Positions 26,685 through 36,323 are shown, counted from the first letter of the stretch. The stretch: DNA of 64,000 bases from Cellulophaga omnivescoria (GCF_001999725.1 NZ_MDDP01000023.1:1-64000); one strand, 5' to 3'. The notes: generated by a model from the letters alone, not told the origin. Program-made: numbers and translations.

Positions 26685-27920
26685 TTATATGTTTCTTTTT
26701 GATGAAAAATAAAGTAGTTGTGCAAAAAGTAATGCTAACATTACTATAATTTGTAATTGTACTACCATAGCTAAACTGCTATGAAAAAATACTATTAGTC
26801 CTATTTGTGATAACCCTAACACACCTGATAATATTACAGGCACATAATAGTCTAGAGATAAAAAATAGTAAGCAAAAATATTAGAGATAGCAAAAAGTGA
26901 TGTTGCTAGTGCGTATTGCCATAATAATGATGACATTGATAAATATGCATCTCCAAACATTAGTGTTATAATTGTTTCTGGAAAAAGGTAACATACGGCA
27001 ACTATAGTTACAGATAATAAGCTAATATAACCTACATATTTAAATAAAACAGGAGCTGTTCGTTTTCCTTCTTTACGTTTTTCTATTACTGCTGGCAACA
27101 GTAACATTACAAACATCCAAGCTACAAAGTACACAACTCTACCTATTAAAGCTAAAGATGCGTAAAGTCCTGCATCTAAAGAATTAAAATAATGCTTTAC
27201 AAGTAACACATCACTATTATTTATAATAATTTGTGTAAGCTCATAACCAGCTGTAAGCAGTATAAATGTGGTAACTTTCTTTTTATTTTCTGAGGTTAAA
27301 ATCTTAGATGCTGCAAAAGATATTTTTTTAAATTTTATTGGCATTAACCCAAAAACAAAAGAGACAACTATACCCACAGCTACTAAAAAAGCTGAGTTCA
27401 TTGGCACCAATAATAGCAAAGCCAATGTAACTAACAATCTGCTCCACATTTCAGATTGATATGTTACAGATAAATTAGTATAATTTTGTTTTCCTTGGTA
27501 CTTACCTCTTTTTATAGACATTACAAAATAAAGAGGAATACCTACAGCAAATACTCTAAACATTGCTACAGATTCTGTATTAAATAACTGCTGTAAATTA
27601 TTTGCAAATAAAAATAATAATGCTCCTATGGCAACACCAAAAATAACTGCATATTTCTGCATGTAATTTTCAAAAGCCTTCCATTGGTTGCCAGTAAATA
27701 AAATATTAAATTTAGTAGTCACCAATTGAAAAGTCATTCCTACAAAAGAAAGCACTAACAATAATGTTATTAGTAATGCAGCATCTGCAAAAGCAGCTGG
27801 CCCTAACATACGTCCTAGTACTAAATTATATAGGTAGTTACCTCCATTTACAACAAGTACACTTGTCATAAAAATTTGTTCTGGAGTTATTTTTTTATTT
27901 ACAAAACTAAACGCGGTCAT
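26685..27920 (-). CDS. Polysaccharide flippase-like membrane protein (MOP/PST superfamily)
   Basis: A 411-residue protein with about twelve hydrophobic spans. The N-terminus shows the PST-type pattern NYLYNLVLGRMLGPAAFADA (about residues 28-47), in which LGPxxFAD is typical of Wzx/PelG-type lipid-linked oligosaccharide transporters; a charged loop SIKRGKYQGKQNY follows mid-protein. It would move polymer or lipid-linked sugar across the inner membrane. The start overlaps the 3' end of the STAS gene by 14 bp, so the two are translationally coupled. In combination with GT4 and the TPR porin it recalls PelG. Confidence 0.85.
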   Translation of the reverse strand: MTAFSFVNKKITPEQIFMTSVLVVNGGNYLYNLVLGRMLGPAAFADAALLITLLLVLSFVGMTFQLVTTKFNILFTGNQWKAFENYMQKYAVIFGVAIGALLFLFANNLQQLFNTESVAMFRVFAVGIPLYFVMSIKRGKYQGKQNYTNLSVTYQSEMWSRLLVTLALLLLVPMNSAFLVAVGIVVSFVFGLMPIKFKKISFAASKILTSENKKKVTTFILLTAGYELTQIIINNSDVLLVKHYFNSLDAGLYASLALIGRVVYFVAWMFVMLLLPAVIEKRKEGKRTAPVLFKYVGYISLLSVTIVAVCYLFPETIITLMFGDAYLSMSSLLWQYALATSLFAISNIFAYYFLSLDYYVPVILSGVLGLSQIGLIVFFHSSLAMVVQLQIIVMLALLFAQLLYFSSKRNI

Positions 27921-28209
27921 TGCTTAAGATATAAGATGTGTTAGACATTTCCATAATAGAAGCAATTTTTTTATTCTCCTGTCCAACAATAGCTAATACT
28001 TTGTTGTTTTTTGCAACTTTAACGTACAACTGCTCTAACTGCTTTGCGCTAGAGTACATTATGTTAGTTACACTATCTAGAGATAAAATTAATTTTTCAT
28101 TACCTTTTAAGTAATAGTCTATATGGCTTTTAAGTGTTTTCATATTCTGAGAGTTAAGGTTGCCCTTTACTTCCATAAAATTGTTAATTTGATTTATACG
28201 TAATGCCAT
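27907..28209 (-). CDS. STAS-domain protein (anti-sigma-factor-antagonist-like)
   Basis: A 100-residue stand-alone STAS domain: INNFMEVKGNLNSQNMKTLK, then LILSLDSVTNIMYSSAKQLE, in which the Ser pair near residues 53-54 occupies the place of the phosphorylatable Ser of SpoIIAA-like proteins, then a VLAIVGQ strand. No SpoIIAB/RsbW kinase or PP2C phosphatase is encoded in the window, so the partner is unknown; a regulatory role on the overlapping flippase or the GT4 enzyme is possible. It heads a two-gene unit with an operator-bearing promoter. The leader carries TAGGTTAAGTT (plus strand 28223-28233), an 11-nt match to the small RNA loop. Confidence 0.8.
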   Translation of the reverse strand: MALRINQINNFMEVKGNLNSQNMKTLKSHIDYYLKGNEKLILSLDSVTNIMYSSAKQLEQLYVKVAKNNKVLAIVGQENKKIASIMEMSNTSYILSNDRV

Positions 28210-28250
28210 AATATTGGGGTTTTAGGTTAAGTTTACATGATTTGTTACAG

Positions 28251-28321
28251 CAAATATCTTTTATTAAAAAAGGAAAAAGTGCCCAGTGTAGACGGTTGGT
28301 TATTTACTGTAGACGAATGGT
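28251..28321 (-). promoter_or_regulatory. Promoter and tandem LytTR-type operator between STAS and TPR-porin genes
   Basis: Two direct repeats with a 21-bp period: TGTAGACGGTTGGT (28287-28300) and TGTAGACGAATGGT (28308-28321). On the minus strand GATATTTG (28251-28258) is 49 bp from the second copy, matching the other promoters. On the plus strand TAAATTTG (28340-28347), a perfect TAnnTTTG, lies 18 bp beyond the repeats, facing the TPR-porin gene. The site therefore probably activates in both directions. Confidence 0.78.
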
Positions 28322-28435
28322 AAGTTTTAATCTTTAAATTAAATTTGTAACTCCCTCATAATTAAATTCCAAAAGCCTAATAAATACAGATTGTATGCGT
28401 TATATTAGTGTAGTACTAACCCTACCATTTTTATA

Positions 28436-30508
28436 ATGAAGAAATTTATAATGTATTTATTGCTTTTTGCAACCGTAACTGTTAATGCCCAAGAAGATCT
28501 AACTCCTGGTTTTAAAATGCTAGAAAAGGGTAATTTTAAAGAGGCTAAAACTTTTTTTAAACCATTAGCAGAAGCAAACCCTACAAACAAAACAATATTA
28601 ATTTGTTATGGTAGAGCTGTAGGTTTAAGCGGAGAGCCTAAGGTTGCTAATACCATATTTAAGGGGCTATTAGAAAAGCACCCTAATGATTTTGAGGTGC
28701 AAATAAATTATTATGAATCTTTTTTATGGTCTAATGAGTTTAAAGAGGCCAAACCTCTTTACGCAGATTTAGTTAAAAACAACCCTGAAAATTTTGCCGC
28801 AATACTAGGTTATGCCAATACCTTAAGTAATTTAAAAGAATATAAAGAGGCTTTAAAGTGGGTTAATAAGGCTATAGAGGTAGATCCAGATAATAATAGT
28901 GCCAAAGTATCTAAAAAATATATTAAGCTTGGTTACGCCAATTACTATGTTAATAACCAAAATTATAAAAAAGGAGAAATTTTATTAAAAGAAATTCTTA
29001 AAGATTTTAAGGATGATAAGGATGCACTACTTAATTTGGCTAATATTTACTTAATTACCAAAGAAGTAAATAAAGCAAAAAGCACATATTACCAATATGC
29101 AAAAACGCCAAAAGATACGGTTACAGCTTTAATTGGTATTGCATTAGCAGAACATATTGGTGAAAAAGATAAAATAGCACTAGAAACAGCAATTAACGCC
29201 AAACAAAAAGCAACAAATCTTGATGATTTTGAACTTATAGAGAAAAGTAGTGAGCGACATGTACAAGCCCTAATTTGGAATAATAAATTTTTAACTGCCA
29301 GAAAAGAGATTGAAATATTAGAAGAAAAATATCCAAACCGAAATTGGGTACGGTCTTTAAAAGCAACATTGGGTATGTATACGTCAAAATTTAAAACAAG
29401 TATTACTAACTATAATGCTATTCTATCTAATGACAGTACTTCTTTTGATGGTAACTTAGGTAAAGCAAATGCTTTATTTGCTTCTGATAAAATTGTACCT
29501 GCATATGTTACAACTTATAAAACATTAGAAATTTTTCCGAAACAGAAAGATGCTACTGGGCTTATAAAAAAATTAAATAAAAATTACACTCCATTTGCAG
29601 AACAACAGCTTAGCTACACATTTGATAATGGCGATAACACTGCTATTTCTTTAAAAACATCTGCCATAGTACCGTTATCTACAAAATTTAAAACAACAGT
29701 ATCTTACCAATATAGAACAACAGAAAATACCACCACAAACAATAAAGCAACAGCACATTTAGTACAAGCAGATGTTGAGTATAAGTTAATGCCTAAAACT
29801 AATTTATTAGCTTCCGCAGGGTTTAATAATTCTAGGTTTTCTAGCACATCTTATACCCAACCTATACTGCAAGCAAAATTACAGACTAAGCCTTTGTCTT
29901 TTCTAAGTTTAGATTTGGGTTACCAAAGAGAAGTGCAAAGCTTTAACGCAGAACTTATTGAAAGAGAAATTGTAATGAACCACTATAGTTTAGTGTACAA
30001 TTTAAGCACAAATTTTAACCTAGGTTGGTATACACAATTTATACATACACAACAAACAGATAATAATGAGAGAAACTTACTTTTTACCTCTTTATACTAC
30101 AATGTGTTAAAAAAACCAGCTTTAAAATTTGGAGTAAACTACCAATACTTAACATTTAAAGACCAATTACCGTTAATTTACTTTAGTCCAGAAACATATA
30201 AAGCTTTTGAACTTTTTGGAGATGTTAGAGGCAAAATAAATGAAAAAACAAATTACTTTGCTAGTGCCGCAACAGGTTTGCAGTATGTAGAGGAACAAAA
30301 TGCCAGTTCGCTTTTTAGAGCAGAAGCTGGTTTAACGCATAAATTTTCGGAGAGGTTTATTGGTGATGTATATGGTAAATACAGTAATATTGCTTCTGCT
30401 ACAGCTGCTGGATTTGAGTTTACGGAAATTGGTATTAAGCTAAAATACTATTTAACAAAAAAGCCTTTGTTTTTAGATAAACTAAAAAAACAATATAACA
30501 TAAAATAA
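28436..30508 (+). CDS. TPR-repeat outer membrane beta-barrel protein, putative exopolysaccharide export porin
   Basis: A 690-residue protein with signal peptide (MKKFIMYLLLFATVTVNAQ), about ten TPR-like helical pairs (residues about 25-385, for example LEKGNFKEAKTFFKPLAEAN and LKWVNKAIEVDPDNNSA) and a C-terminal beta-barrel of about 300 residues. The barrel contains the YFSPETYKAFELFG segment typical of PgaA/BcsC/YaiO-type barrels and ends with alternating aromatic strands. The periplasmic TPR part recruits partners and the barrel exports the polymer. It is expressed from its own rightward promoter (TAAATTTG at 28340) and convergent with the signalling operon. Confidence 0.8.
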   Translation: MKKFIMYLLLFATVTVNAQEDLTPGFKMLEKGNFKEAKTFFKPLAEANPTNKTILICYGRAVGLSGEPKVANTIFKGLLEKHPNDFEVQINYYESFLWSNEFKEAKPLYADLVKNNPENFAAILGYANTLSNLKEYKEALKWVNKAIEVDPDNNSAKVSKKYIKLGYANYYVNNQNYKKGEILLKEILKDFKDDKDALLNLANIYLITKEVNKAKSTYYQYAKTPKDTVTALIGIALAEHIGEKDKIALETAINAKQKATNLDDFELIEKSSERHVQALIWNNKFLTARKEIEILEEKYPNRNWVRSLKATLGMYTSKFKTSITNYNAILSNDSTSFDGNLGKANALFASDKIVPAYVTTYKTLEIFPKQKDATGLIKKLNKNYTPFAEQQLSYTFDNGDNTAISLKTSAIVPLSTKFKTTVSYQYRTTENTTTNNKATAHLVQADVEYKLMPKTNLLASAGFNNSRFSSTSYTQPILQAKLQTKPLSFLSLDLGYQREVQSFNAELIEREIVMNHYSLVYNLSTNFNLGWYTQFIHTQQTDNNERNLLFTSLYYNVLKKPALKFGVNYQYLTFKDQLPLIYFSPETYKAFELFGDVRGKINEKTNYFASAATGLQYVEEQNASSLFRAEAGLTHKFSERFIGDVYGKYSNIASATAAGFEFTEIGIKLKYYLTKKPLFLDKLKKQYNIK

Positions 30509-30510
30509 AA

Positions 30511-30541
30511 AAAGCCCTAAAAACTTTTAGGGCAAACTTTT
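30511..30541 (+). terminator. Bidirectional terminator between porin and signalling operon
   Basis: The inverted repeat GCCCTAAAA / TTTTAGGGC with A- and T-rich flanks lies between the convergent stops at 30508 and 30557, so it can end both transcripts. Confidence 0.8.
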
Positions 30542-30556
30542 AACTCGTATTTAAAC

Positions 30557-31279
30557 TTATAAAAGGTTTAATCTTCTCATTAATTCTGGTCGGTTAGATC
30601 TACTAATGGGTACTACATTTTTTTCAATAAGCACACTATTGTCTTCTATATCTACAATTTTAGTAAAGTTAATTATGTAAGACCTATGTATTTGTAAAAA
30701 TAATTTTTCTGGTAACTTATCCTTAATTTTTTTTAAGGTATTACGCACTCTGTAGTTTTCCTTTGTTGTTTTAACCTCTATATAATCTCCTTTAGCTTCA
30801 ATAAGTTGTATATCATTAAAGTTAATTTTTATTAAACGCCTATCTATATTAATATAAAGCTCTTCACCTAAAGAGCTATTACTATTAGTAGTGTTATTAG
30901 AAACCGTTTCTGGTTCTGGGGATTTTGCAAGTGCAGCTTTTACTTTTTGTATAGATTTATTAAAACGATCTTGAGTTACTGGTTTTACTAAATAATCTAC
31001 AATTGCCTCGTATTCATATGCTTCAATAGCAAAATTAGTATCTGAGGTTGTTAAAACAATTTTTGGCGGATTTTTTAATGTTTGTACAAAATCAAAACCA
31101 CTAAAACCTGGCATATGTATATCTAAAAAAATAACATCTACTGTATTCTGGTTTAAAAATTTAATGGCCTCCATTGCACTTCCAAAAGCGTCTATAACCT
31201 CTAACTCTTTTACGTTAGAGCAAAGCTGTGCAACTATTAACCTAGCTGTTGCCTCGTCGTCTACTATAATACAATTCAT
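30557..31279 (-). CDS. LytTR family response regulator
   Basis: A 240-residue LytTR-type regulator. The receiver (1-118) has the DDE acidic cluster at 7-9, phospho-acceptor Asp53 (FLDIHMPGFSGFDFV), Thr in VLTTSD and Lys in LVKPVT. A polar linker (NNTTNSNSS) leads to the LytTR DNA-binding domain (about 140-240; IDRRLIKINFNDIQLIEAKG, FLQIHRSYIINF). LytTR proteins bind direct repeats of a roughly 9-bp site with about 21-bp period. The complement of the 14-mer in the locus promoters (ACCATTCGT...) matches 8 of 9 positions of the published consensus, so this is the natural candidate to bind them. It is the last gene of the signalling operon. Confidence 0.9.
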   Translation of the reverse strand: MNCIIVDDEATARLIVAQLCSNVKELEVIDAFGSAMEAIKFLNQNTVDVIFLDIHMPGFSGFDFVQTLKNPPKIVLTTSDTNFAIEAYEYEAIVDYLVKPVTQDRFNKSIQKVKAALAKSPEPETVSNNTTNSNSSLGEELYINIDRRLIKINFNDIQLIEAKGDYIEVKTTKENYRVRNTLKKIKDKLPEKLFLQIHRSYIINFTKIVDIEDNSVLIEKNVVPISRSNRPELMRRLNLL

Positions 31280-31282
31280 AGT

Positions 31283-31600
31283 TTAAATGGTTTTTAGGTA
31301 GGTTGTTATTCTTTCTAAAATCAATTTAAATTCATCATGTAAATCATAAGTACCTTTTAACAGTTGTTCTTCATAAGTTACTGCTAAACCGTACGCCTTT
31401 TCTAAACCAAGAATATTAAATTTATGTTTTAATTTATGTACTATTTCTGCAGAGGCTTTATTGTCTTTAGCCATAATAGCATTAATATATGTTTGGTTTT
31501 CATCTGGAAACTCACTTTTAATAATACTTATAAATTGATTTAAAAATTCGGTATTACCATCTGCTAGTTTATGTACGTAATTTAGGTTGGGCTGCTCCAT
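31283..31600 (-). CDS. Histidine phosphotransfer (Hpt) domain protein
   Basis: A 105-residue stand-alone Hpt domain with the phospho-accepting His55 in EIVHKLKHKFNILGL, the HxLKxxxxxxG pattern. It would relay phosphate between the kinases and the receivers (LytTR regulator, CheY-like protein or REC-GT2). It lies 3 bp upstream of the LytTR gene and 1 bp downstream of a histidine kinase gene, so it is in the same operon and probably feeds the adjacent regulators. Confidence 0.88.
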   Translation of the reverse strand: MEQPNLNYVHKLADGNTEFLNQFISIIKSEFPDENQTYINAIMAKDNKASAEIVHKLKHKFNILGLEKAYGLAVTYEEQLLKGTYDLHDEFKLILERITTYLKTI

Positions 31601-31601
31601 A

Positions 31602-32663
31602 TTAGTCTTTTTTTATGGTAAAATAAAATATTGTTCCTTTATTCTCTTTGGAGTCTACCCAAATTTTACCTCCATAGAAAGTTACAATTTTTTCTACTAA
31701 TGCCAAGCCTATTCCGTTAGATTCTACATCATTATCTAACTTTTTAAACATTTCAAATATTTTATTTAAATATTTTTCTGGTATTCCCTTTCCGTTATCG
31801 GTAATACTAAATTGCCAAAAATTATCACTATCTGTAACATCTACAGTAACAATACCGCGTTCTAGATACTCTGTTGCCTTAATGGCATTAGTTAGTAGGT
31901 TCATGAAAAGTTGCTCTAATCTATATTTATCTAAAAATAAGGTAGGTAAATTTTCTGCTACTTTTACAGTAACGTTTTTAGGGATATAAATAGTGCTCTT
32001 TATCTCTTTTAAAAGTGATGAAATATCTACGTTGCTTTTAGACTCTTCATTGTTACCTATTGTTGCATGCTTTAAAATACCACTAACAAGATTATCCATT
32101 TTTACCAGGTTTTGAGATATTAAATCGCAATTATTAAGACTATCTACTGTAAACTTGTGTTTTTCCTCTTCTACAATCCAACTCATAAGCGTATTAATAT
32201 TACGCATAGGAGACTTAAGATCATGGGAAACTACGTGGGCGTAATTGTTTAAAGATTTATTTTGCTCCTCTAAGTCTTTAACTAATTTATCTTTTTCTTT
32301 AGTTACTTGAGCAATATACTCTGCTTGTTTACTAATATGCTGAGCTAATTTTTGTGCACTAACTATATTGTTTTTAGAATGTACTATATTTTCTGCGTTA
32401 TCTAAATTTAAGTTAAGACTATTAACTGCTTGCTCTAAGGCTTGTAATGTTTTTTTTTGTTGTTGTGCTTCTTGTGCTAATTCTATATTTGCAGCCTTTA
32501 ACTCTTGTGCACTTATGGTAGTTGCACGCTGTATCATTGCAATTTTATCATCATAATCATCGTAAGACTTTTCAATTGCATTAAAAAGCTTTTCTAAATT
32601 AGGATTACCTTTTAACTCCTCTGGCAAATTTTTACGTATTTGTCTTTTTAAAAGTGAATGCAT
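31602..32663 (-). CDS. Soluble sensor histidine kinase
   Basis: A 353-residue cytoplasmic kinase with no transmembrane segment or PAS domain. Residues about 50-140 are a long coiled coil, followed by the HisKA box with His147 (VVSHDLKSPMRNIN) and a HATPase_c domain (NLLTNAIKATE, DNGKGIPEKYL, SNGIGLALVEKIV). I chose the ATG at 32663 because it overlaps the FIST stop as TAATG; an in-frame ATG at 32711 lies inside the FIST gene. This coupling, plus the lack of its own sensor, suggests that the FIST protein supplies the signal, as NosP does for NahK-type kinases. Confidence 0.88.
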   Translation of the reverse strand: MHSLLKRQIRKNLPEELKGNPNLEKLFNAIEKSYDDYDDKIAMIQRATTISAQELKAANIELAQEAQQQKKTLQALEQAVNSLNLNLDNAENIVHSKNNIVSAQKLAQHISKQAEYIAQVTKEKDKLVKDLEEQNKSLNNYAHVVSHDLKSPMRNINTLMSWIVEEEKHKFTVDSLNNCDLISQNLVKMDNLVSGILKHATIGNNEESKSNVDISSLLKEIKSTIYIPKNVTVKVAENLPTLFLDKYRLEQLFMNLLTNAIKATEYLERGIVTVDVTDSDNFWQFSITDNGKGIPEKYLNKIFEMFKKLDNDVESNGIGLALVEKIVTFYGGKIWVDSKENKGTIFYFTIKKD

Positions 32664-33796
32664 TACTCGCTTATTAAAGTTAAAGTCATTGTTTGGTTGT
32701 GCAACATACACGCATTGTTACCCTCAAAAGGAGCCATTTCTCCGTAAGAGTAATACCCTATAATTTTAGCCTGATTGCCTATTACATCTAGAACTTCTTC
32801 TACCTCTTCTTCAGTTCTTTGGTCCATAACTAGTTTACGACCAATACAACTTACTAGTAATGCTAATTGCGCAGTATGTTCTCTATTTCTAGTAGCATAT
32901 TTTGCTGCAATACTTGCTCCTTCTGCAATATCATCTACAGTAGACATCATTAATTGTACTGTAGAACCTTGCGGAACATCACCAGCTAATATCATTGTAT
33001 TTGTGTCTTCATCTATATTTAAAATAGTGCGCACAATGGGCTGTGCGTCATCATTAGTTTTAACACTTAATGGATATAATAATGCAGATTTTGGTAACTC
33101 CTTAGCTTTATCTCCTAAATACTTTTTATAAAGGTCTAATGCTGGTTTACCGTCTAGTTCATATAAAATATTACCTTTAGATTTGGTTATAATACGTTCT
33201 GGACCAAAGCCGGTCCAGCCACCATAATTTGCGCTAGTAATCTCTAATGTTTTACCATAAAAACCTATAGCCACAATTTCGCCTTCTTTAGGTTTGCTGT
33301 TATAAGATACAAGTGTTTTCTCAAACCTGTCATCATCTCCGCACAAACCACCAGACAAACCAATAGTTATGTGTTTTTCCTTTTCTATTCCTTCTATTAA
33401 AGCACTGCCATTTACCGTACTTCCTTCAGAAATTATATAAATGTGTTTTAAATCTTTTTTAGGAAACTCTTCAATTAGGTTAGACCCTAAGTCTAGCTCA
33501 TTATAATTAAAATCTTTAACGTTTTTACTTTTTACCAAATAAGAAGATTTTTCAAACTCTATGGCAGTTAAAACTATAGTATTTTCCCACACTTTATCTC
33601 CAACTATTTCTCCTGAAGTACTCCCAAAAACAATATTTCCGTTAGGAAACATTTCTTTAATTTCTTCATATAGGTTTTCTTCTTCTAGTAATAACCTATT
33701 ACCGAAGACTAAAACTAAAGGATTTTCCAATTTTTTTTTATCGGTTATAAAAATAAAATTTGCGCCTTTTTCTTTTTTTGCTTGTACTATTTTCAT
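32663..33796 (-). CDS. FIST domain sensor protein (NosP-like)
   Basis: A 377-residue protein with FIST N and C domains: an N-part with VLVFGNRLLL, GNIVFGSTSGEIVGD and the GLSGGLCGDDDRF stretch, and a C-part with PLSVKTNDDAQPIVRTI, a GDVPQGSTVQLMM strand and ALLVSCIGRKLVM near the end. FIST is a ligand-binding sensory domain; some members (NosP) bind heme and sense nitric oxide. I cannot identify a heme ligand here. It sits directly upstream of a sensorless kinase with overlapping stop and start codons. Confidence 0.85.
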   Translation of the reverse strand: MKIVQAKKEKGANFIFITDKKKLENPLVLVFGNRLLLEEENLYEEIKEMFPNGNIVFGSTSGEIVGDKVWENTIVLTAIEFEKSSYLVKSKNVKDFNYNELDLGSNLIEEFPKKDLKHIYIISEGSTVNGSALIEGIEKEKHITIGLSGGLCGDDDRFEKTLVSYNSKPKEGEIVAIGFYGKTLEITSANYGGWTGFGPERIITKSKGNILYELDGKPALDLYKKYLGDKAKELPKSALLYPLSVKTNDDAQPIVRTILNIDEDTNTMILAGDVPQGSTVQLMMSTVDDIAEGASIAAKYATRNREHTAQLALLVSCIGRKLVMDQRTEEEVEEVLDVIGNQAKIIGYYSYGEMAPFEGNNACMLHNQTMTLTLISE

Positions 33797-33805
33797 AACT
33801 AAAAA

Positions 33806-35788
33806 TTAATTTTCTAGATCTTTTTTTAACGTAAAAAAGAATTTTGTTCCTTTCCCAAGCTCACTCTCTACCCATACTTTACCTTCATAACGGTCTACAA
33901 TTTTTTTAACAATTGATAAACCTATACCTGTAGAACGTTCATTATCTCCTATTGATTGAAAAATCTCGAATATTTTTTTGTGAAATTTTTCTGGGATGCC
34001 AACACCATTGTCTTCAATACAAAATTGCCAGTACTCTGGTTCTTCTTTAAAAAGCACCTGAACCAAACCCTTTTCTGCTTCTATGTGTACTACGGCATTG
34101 CCAATAATATTTTGAAATAATTGGTGCATTTTTGTACTATCTGCATTTAAAAGTGGTAATTTTTTAGGCACAACAACTGCTACATGCTCTGGAATATAAA
34201 TACTTTCTTTAATGTCTGTTATAACAGTATTTAGGTCTACTTTACTGGTAGACATTTGTGCACTACCAGCTGTAGAGTATTCTAAAATTCCGTGAATTAG
34301 CTTGTCCATAAATGCAACTTTTTCTTGCATTAATGTTAGGTTTTGCACACCTGCCTCATCTAAAACATCTTTATAATCTTCATAAGTCCACGTAGCTAAC
34401 GCACTAATACTGCGCAACGGAGATTTTAGATCATGAGACACTATATGGGCATATTCTTGCAAACCATCATTACTAATTTTAAGCTCTTTTAATAATTGCT
34501 CCTTTTGTAGCTCTAATTCTTTTTGCTCTGTAATATCTAAATGTATACCTATAGAACCTACTACCTTGCCTTCTTCATTATAATTTGGAGCGCCACTAAC
34601 AAGCCAGTGCCTTGTTTCTCCTTTTTTATTCTTTATTTTAATTTCATAGGAGTCTGAGATTCCTTTTAACCTATTTTCAGATTTCTTTTCTATTTTCTCT
34701 GAGTTTTTAATCTTCAAAATTTCAACAGCATCTTCTCCTAAAAGTTCATCTTTAGAGTAGCCACTCATTTTACAAAAGCTCTGGTTTACAAGTTGAATTT
34801 CATTATCTATGGTAACTTCTACCATACCTAAATTCATATTAGCAATAATACCTCTGTACTTTTCTTTTTCTGCTTTTATTTTTTCCTCTGCTTGGCGCTC
34901 TTTAGTAATATCCTCAATTACACAAACTTGGTACTCTACTTTACCTTCGTTGTTTTTAACAGCACTTATACTTGTTTTAGCTAAAATTTGAGCTCCATTT
35001 TTTTTAAAAAATCTTTTTACGGTAGAATAATTATCTATTAAACCAGCATTTAAATCAGACTCTAACTTTTTTGTTATTACTTCATCCTCAGATTCCGATA
35101 TGTCTGACAGTTTTAGTTTATTTGTTACATTTTCTGGGTAACCTAATAGGGCGGTAAATGTGGCGTTACACTTTATTATTTCATCATTAACAGTAAGTAC
35201 AATACCTAGTGGTGAGTTTTCTACAATTATATCTAATTGCCTTTTTTGCTCACTTAGCATTTCTTTAATTTCTGTTTCTTTACTAATATCTCTAATAATA
35301 CCTTGGGCTCCTATTGGTTTTTGGTGCTTATCATAAATTACACTGGTGTTTATTTGCACCCATTTACGCGTACCATCTTTAGTAATAATTTTAGATCTAT
35401 AATTTTTTAATGTACCTATCTGCATTAATGTTTTAAAAGACTCTATTGTATACTGTACAAAATCTGGGTGTACTAACTTTGGCAGGTTAATTGTTTCTTT
35501 AGTATTATCATAGCCTAAAAATTCTCGTGCAGAATTATTCATGTTAACAACATTAAAGCTTAGATCCATAACAACGTATGGGTCTATAATATTAACAAAA
35601 CCACCATCTAATTGAGAGGTAGTTTCTGTTAATAAGTTCTCTAATTTATTATTAGCTTGTTTAAGGTGTAGGGTAGTATCAAAAAGCTCTTTAGATTTTA
35701 CTTCTAATATTTTTTCTGCTTGTAATCTTGCTTTTTTTTGTCTTTCTAACGCCTTTTTAAGTAATAAAATTTCTTTGTTACTATCCAT
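33806..35788 (-). CDS. Multi-PAS sensor histidine kinase
   Basis: About 660 residues, soluble. An N-terminal coiled coil (residues 1-55) is followed by three PAS domains (about 60-180, 185-305 and 310-430; the third contains GEDAVEILK and the PAC segment GETRHWLVSGAPNYN), then HisKA (IVSHDLKSPLRSIS) and HATPase_c (FQNIIGNAVVHIE, DNGVGIPEKFH, STGIGLSIVKKIV). The ATG at 35788 overlaps the H-NOX stop by 8 bp; another in-frame ATG is at 35803. The adjacency suggests H-NOX gates this kinase, the usual arrangement for bacterial H-NOX proteins. Confidence 0.88.
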   Translation of the reverse strand: MDSNKEILLLKKALERQKKARLQAEKILEVKSKELFDTTLHLKQANNKLENLLTETTSQLDGGFVNIIDPYVVMDLSFNVVNMNNSAREFLGYDNTKETINLPKLVHPDFVQYTIESFKTLMQIGTLKNYRSKIITKDGTRKWVQINTSVIYDKHQKPIGAQGIIRDISKETEIKEMLSEQKRQLDIIVENSPLGIVLTVNDEIIKCNATFTALLGYPENVTNKLKLSDISESEDEVITKKLESDLNAGLIDNYSTVKRFFKKNGAQILAKTSISAVKNNEGKVEYQVCVIEDITKERQAEEKIKAEKEKYRGIIANMNLGMVEVTIDNEIQLVNQSFCKMSGYSKDELLGEDAVEILKIKNSEKIEKKSENRLKGISDSYEIKIKNKKGETRHWLVSGAPNYNEEGKVVGSIGIHLDITEQKELELQKEQLLKELKISNDGLQEYAHIVSHDLKSPLRSISALATWTYEDYKDVLDEAGVQNLTLMQEKVAFMDKLIHGILEYSTAGSAQMSTSKVDLNTVITDIKESIYIPEHVAVVVPKKLPLLNADSTKMHQLFQNIIGNAVVHIEAEKGLVQVLFKEEPEYWQFCIEDNGVGIPEKFHKKIFEIFQSIGDNERSTGIGLSIVKKIVDRYEGKVWVESELGKGTKFFFTLKKDLEN

Positions 35789-36323
35789 TCTGGGTAATGT
35801 CAAATTTTACTTCAGTACCGTTTTCATTTAAAAGTTTGTATGTAACTGTTGCACTACTATTAAAATGTTCAAAAGATTTTTCAATTAAACCGTGTGCAAG
35901 TTGGTATAATCCTCTACTAGAAGAATATACCATAGAAATAGAAGTATCTGTCTTTTCTAAAATTTTAAACGTAGGTAATTCTGCGTCAGGATATAGTTTT
36001 TTAACGTGTACGTGTATGTGGTCTTCTATAGAGTAAATTAAGCTTAGCGGTGAGCTATAACTTTTTATAACATCTGGATGTGCTTTGGCTAAGCCATCAA
36101 ATAAAAATAAACCAAAAGCATATATTAAATCTCCTACAGGTGTTTTTACCTCAGAGCTTAAACTGGTAATAAGACTTACCATTTCGTTAAAATTATACGT
36201 TCCAACAGAGGTATAAATTCCTTCTGATGGTAAATTAGAATTTTCAATTATAGTGTCTACAGTTTCTAATCCAAACTTTGACTCCACCATTTCTAAAAAT
36301 TCTGTAAATACAACTCCTTTCAT
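35781..36323 (-). CDS. H-NOX heme NO/O2-binding sensor
   Basis: A 180-residue H-NOX domain of full length. The proximal heme ligand is predicted as His104 in DHIHVHVKKLYP, aligning with the His of the DALHDHL motif in guanylate cyclase; the signature YxSxR is present as Y133-S135-R137 in VYSSSRGL. Heme-bound nitric oxide (or O2) changes the activity of a partner, commonly an adjacent histidine kinase, as here. I have not judged the distal pocket, so the NO versus O2 preference is open. It lies 78 bp after the CheY-like gene in the same operon. Confidence 0.9.
   Translation of the reverse strand: MKGVVFTEFLEMVESKFGLETVDTIIENSNLPSEGIYTSVGTYNFNEMVSLITSLSSEVKTPVGDLIYAFGLFLFDGLAKAHPDVIKSYSSPLSLIYSIEDHIHVHVKKLYPDAELPTFKILEKTDTSISMVYSSSRGLYQLAHGLIEKSFEHFNSSATVTYKLLNENGTEVKFDITQNG

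Noticed and set aside
32664-32711. Longer start for the coiled-coil histidine kinase
   Set aside because: It would overlap the FIST gene by 49 bp; the TAATG stop-start overlap at 32663 is the simpler reading.
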